From Halomonas piscis (GTDB lineage Bacteria; Pseudomonadota; Gammaproteobacteria; Pseudomonadales; Halomonadaceae), in the NCBI RefSeq assembly GCF_031886125.1, contig NZ_CP119391.1, forward strand, positions 124,001 through 188,000: a DNA stretch of 64,000 bases, written 5' to 3'. Within the stretch, counting starts at the first letter, position 1. Each line of letters opens with the position of its first letter. Positions 63,479-64,000 of this stretch are shown here, piece after piece. Both the position numbers and the translations under genes were made by a program. The notes beneath the pieces are model-generated. The model had not been told where the DNA came from. It made no database searches and worked only from the letters and a program-made list of their open reading frames with translations.

Positions 63479-64000
63479 TCAGCCGATGGCGCCACCGCCC
63501 CGACGGGTGATGACCACCAGCGACGGGCGTGGTGGCATGCCGTCCTGGAAGTCCGGCCAACGGGTTGCCGGGTCCTCGAAGGTGGAGGGGCGTCCCTTGC
63601 GGCCTGCATAGGCCTCGGTACCGTCGGCGGCCGGGTGCTGCACGGCGACGAACAGCGCGCCGTCGTCCGGGCTGAAGCAGGGGCCGCACATCTCGGCGCC
63701 CAGCGGTACGCGGAAGAACATCTTGCCGGTGCCGCGCCGCTCGCCCTGAGTCTCCAGGGCCCAGACGCCGTCGGCGGTGCCGGTCGTCGCCCAGTTGCTG
63801 CCCTGGTCGGTGGCCACCCACAATCGACCGCGATGGTCGATGGCACAGTTGTCCGGCGCGGCGAACCCAGCCGTTCTCGCTGGTGGCCGGGTTCCACAGG
63901 GCGCCCACCTCGGCGCGGGATGGATCGCCGCACTTGACCAGGATCTCCCAGCGGTCACGGCTGGCAGTGTGATCGCCGCCCTCGGTGACGACCTCGACGA
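63479..64000 (-). pseudogene. phoX: Alkaline phosphatase PhoX, C-terminal part with a frameshift (cut by window edge)
   Basis: The reverse strand encodes the C-terminus of a PhoX (DUF839) phosphatase: APDNCAIDHRGRLWVATDQG, MFFRVPLGAEMCGPCFSPDD and AVQHPAADGTEAYAG. Upstream residues VKCGDPSRAEVGALWNPATS are also PhoX-like but in another frame. The switch occurs at GGG/CCC (63866-63868): with one G fewer the protein reads NGWFAAPDNC. Either the gene is frameshifted or this is a sequencing error. PhoX is a secreted calcium/iron phosphomonoesterase of the Pho regulon. Confidence 0.88.

Overview
The window looks like a chromosomal segment from a halophilic gammaproteobacterium, most probably Halomonas or a close relative. 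This rests on the GC-rich, acidic-protein coding style and on the gene order hemL-thiD-hemJ, argC-erpA, oriC-like region, mnmG-rsmG-parA-parB, atpIBEFHAGDC, glmU-glmS. The species call is inference; no database was searched.

Layout. Bases 1-9832 hold heme/thiamine genes, an IS200/IS605-type tnpB element inserted into the 3' end of a CLC chloride channel gene, argC, erpA, an amino-acid ABC importer and an SDR oxidoreductase. Bases 10040-10445 form a candidate replication origin with a cluster of DnaA-box-like 9-mers and an AT-rich stretch. Bases 10524-30362 are core genes: mnmG, rsmG, parA, parB, the complete F-type ATP synthase operon with a clear promoter and terminator, mgtE, a cation diffusion facilitator, uppP, apbE, glmU and glmS.

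Exactly 25 bp after the glmS stop codon a Tn7-type right end begins (30388). It is followed by a complete set of Tn7-like genes in the order tnsA-tnsB-tnsC-tnsD-tnsE, visibly richer in A+T than the host. The element is now crippled. tnsB carries an IS10-like IS4-family element and an IS1380-family element only 39 bp apart, and tnsC carries an IS5-family element. Each insertion has a target duplication, and removing it in silico restores the reading frame. An IS630-family element sits just after tnsE. No left end of the Tn7-like element was found, so how much of what follows is its cargo is open.

Bases 43387-64000 are a mosaic of insertion sequences and phosphorus-acquisition genes. They include phoU, pstSCAB behind a near-perfect Pho box, a chromate transporter gene broken by an IS5 copy, and a PAP2 phosphatase plus glycosyltransferase pair behind a tandem Pho-box-like array. 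Next come a HAD hydrolase behind another Pho-box-like site, an ABC importer with a cytoplasmic alkaline-phosphatase-superfamily enzyme and a second HAD hydrolase, and the 3' part of phoX with a frameshift. The importer's first permease gene is broken by a second copy of the same IS5 element. Together these genes read as a phosphate-starvation island: high-affinity phosphate uptake, extracellular phosphatase, import and hydrolysis of an organic phosphorus compound, and possibly replacement of phospholipids by glycolipids. Several of its parts have been inactivated by IS insertion or frameshift.
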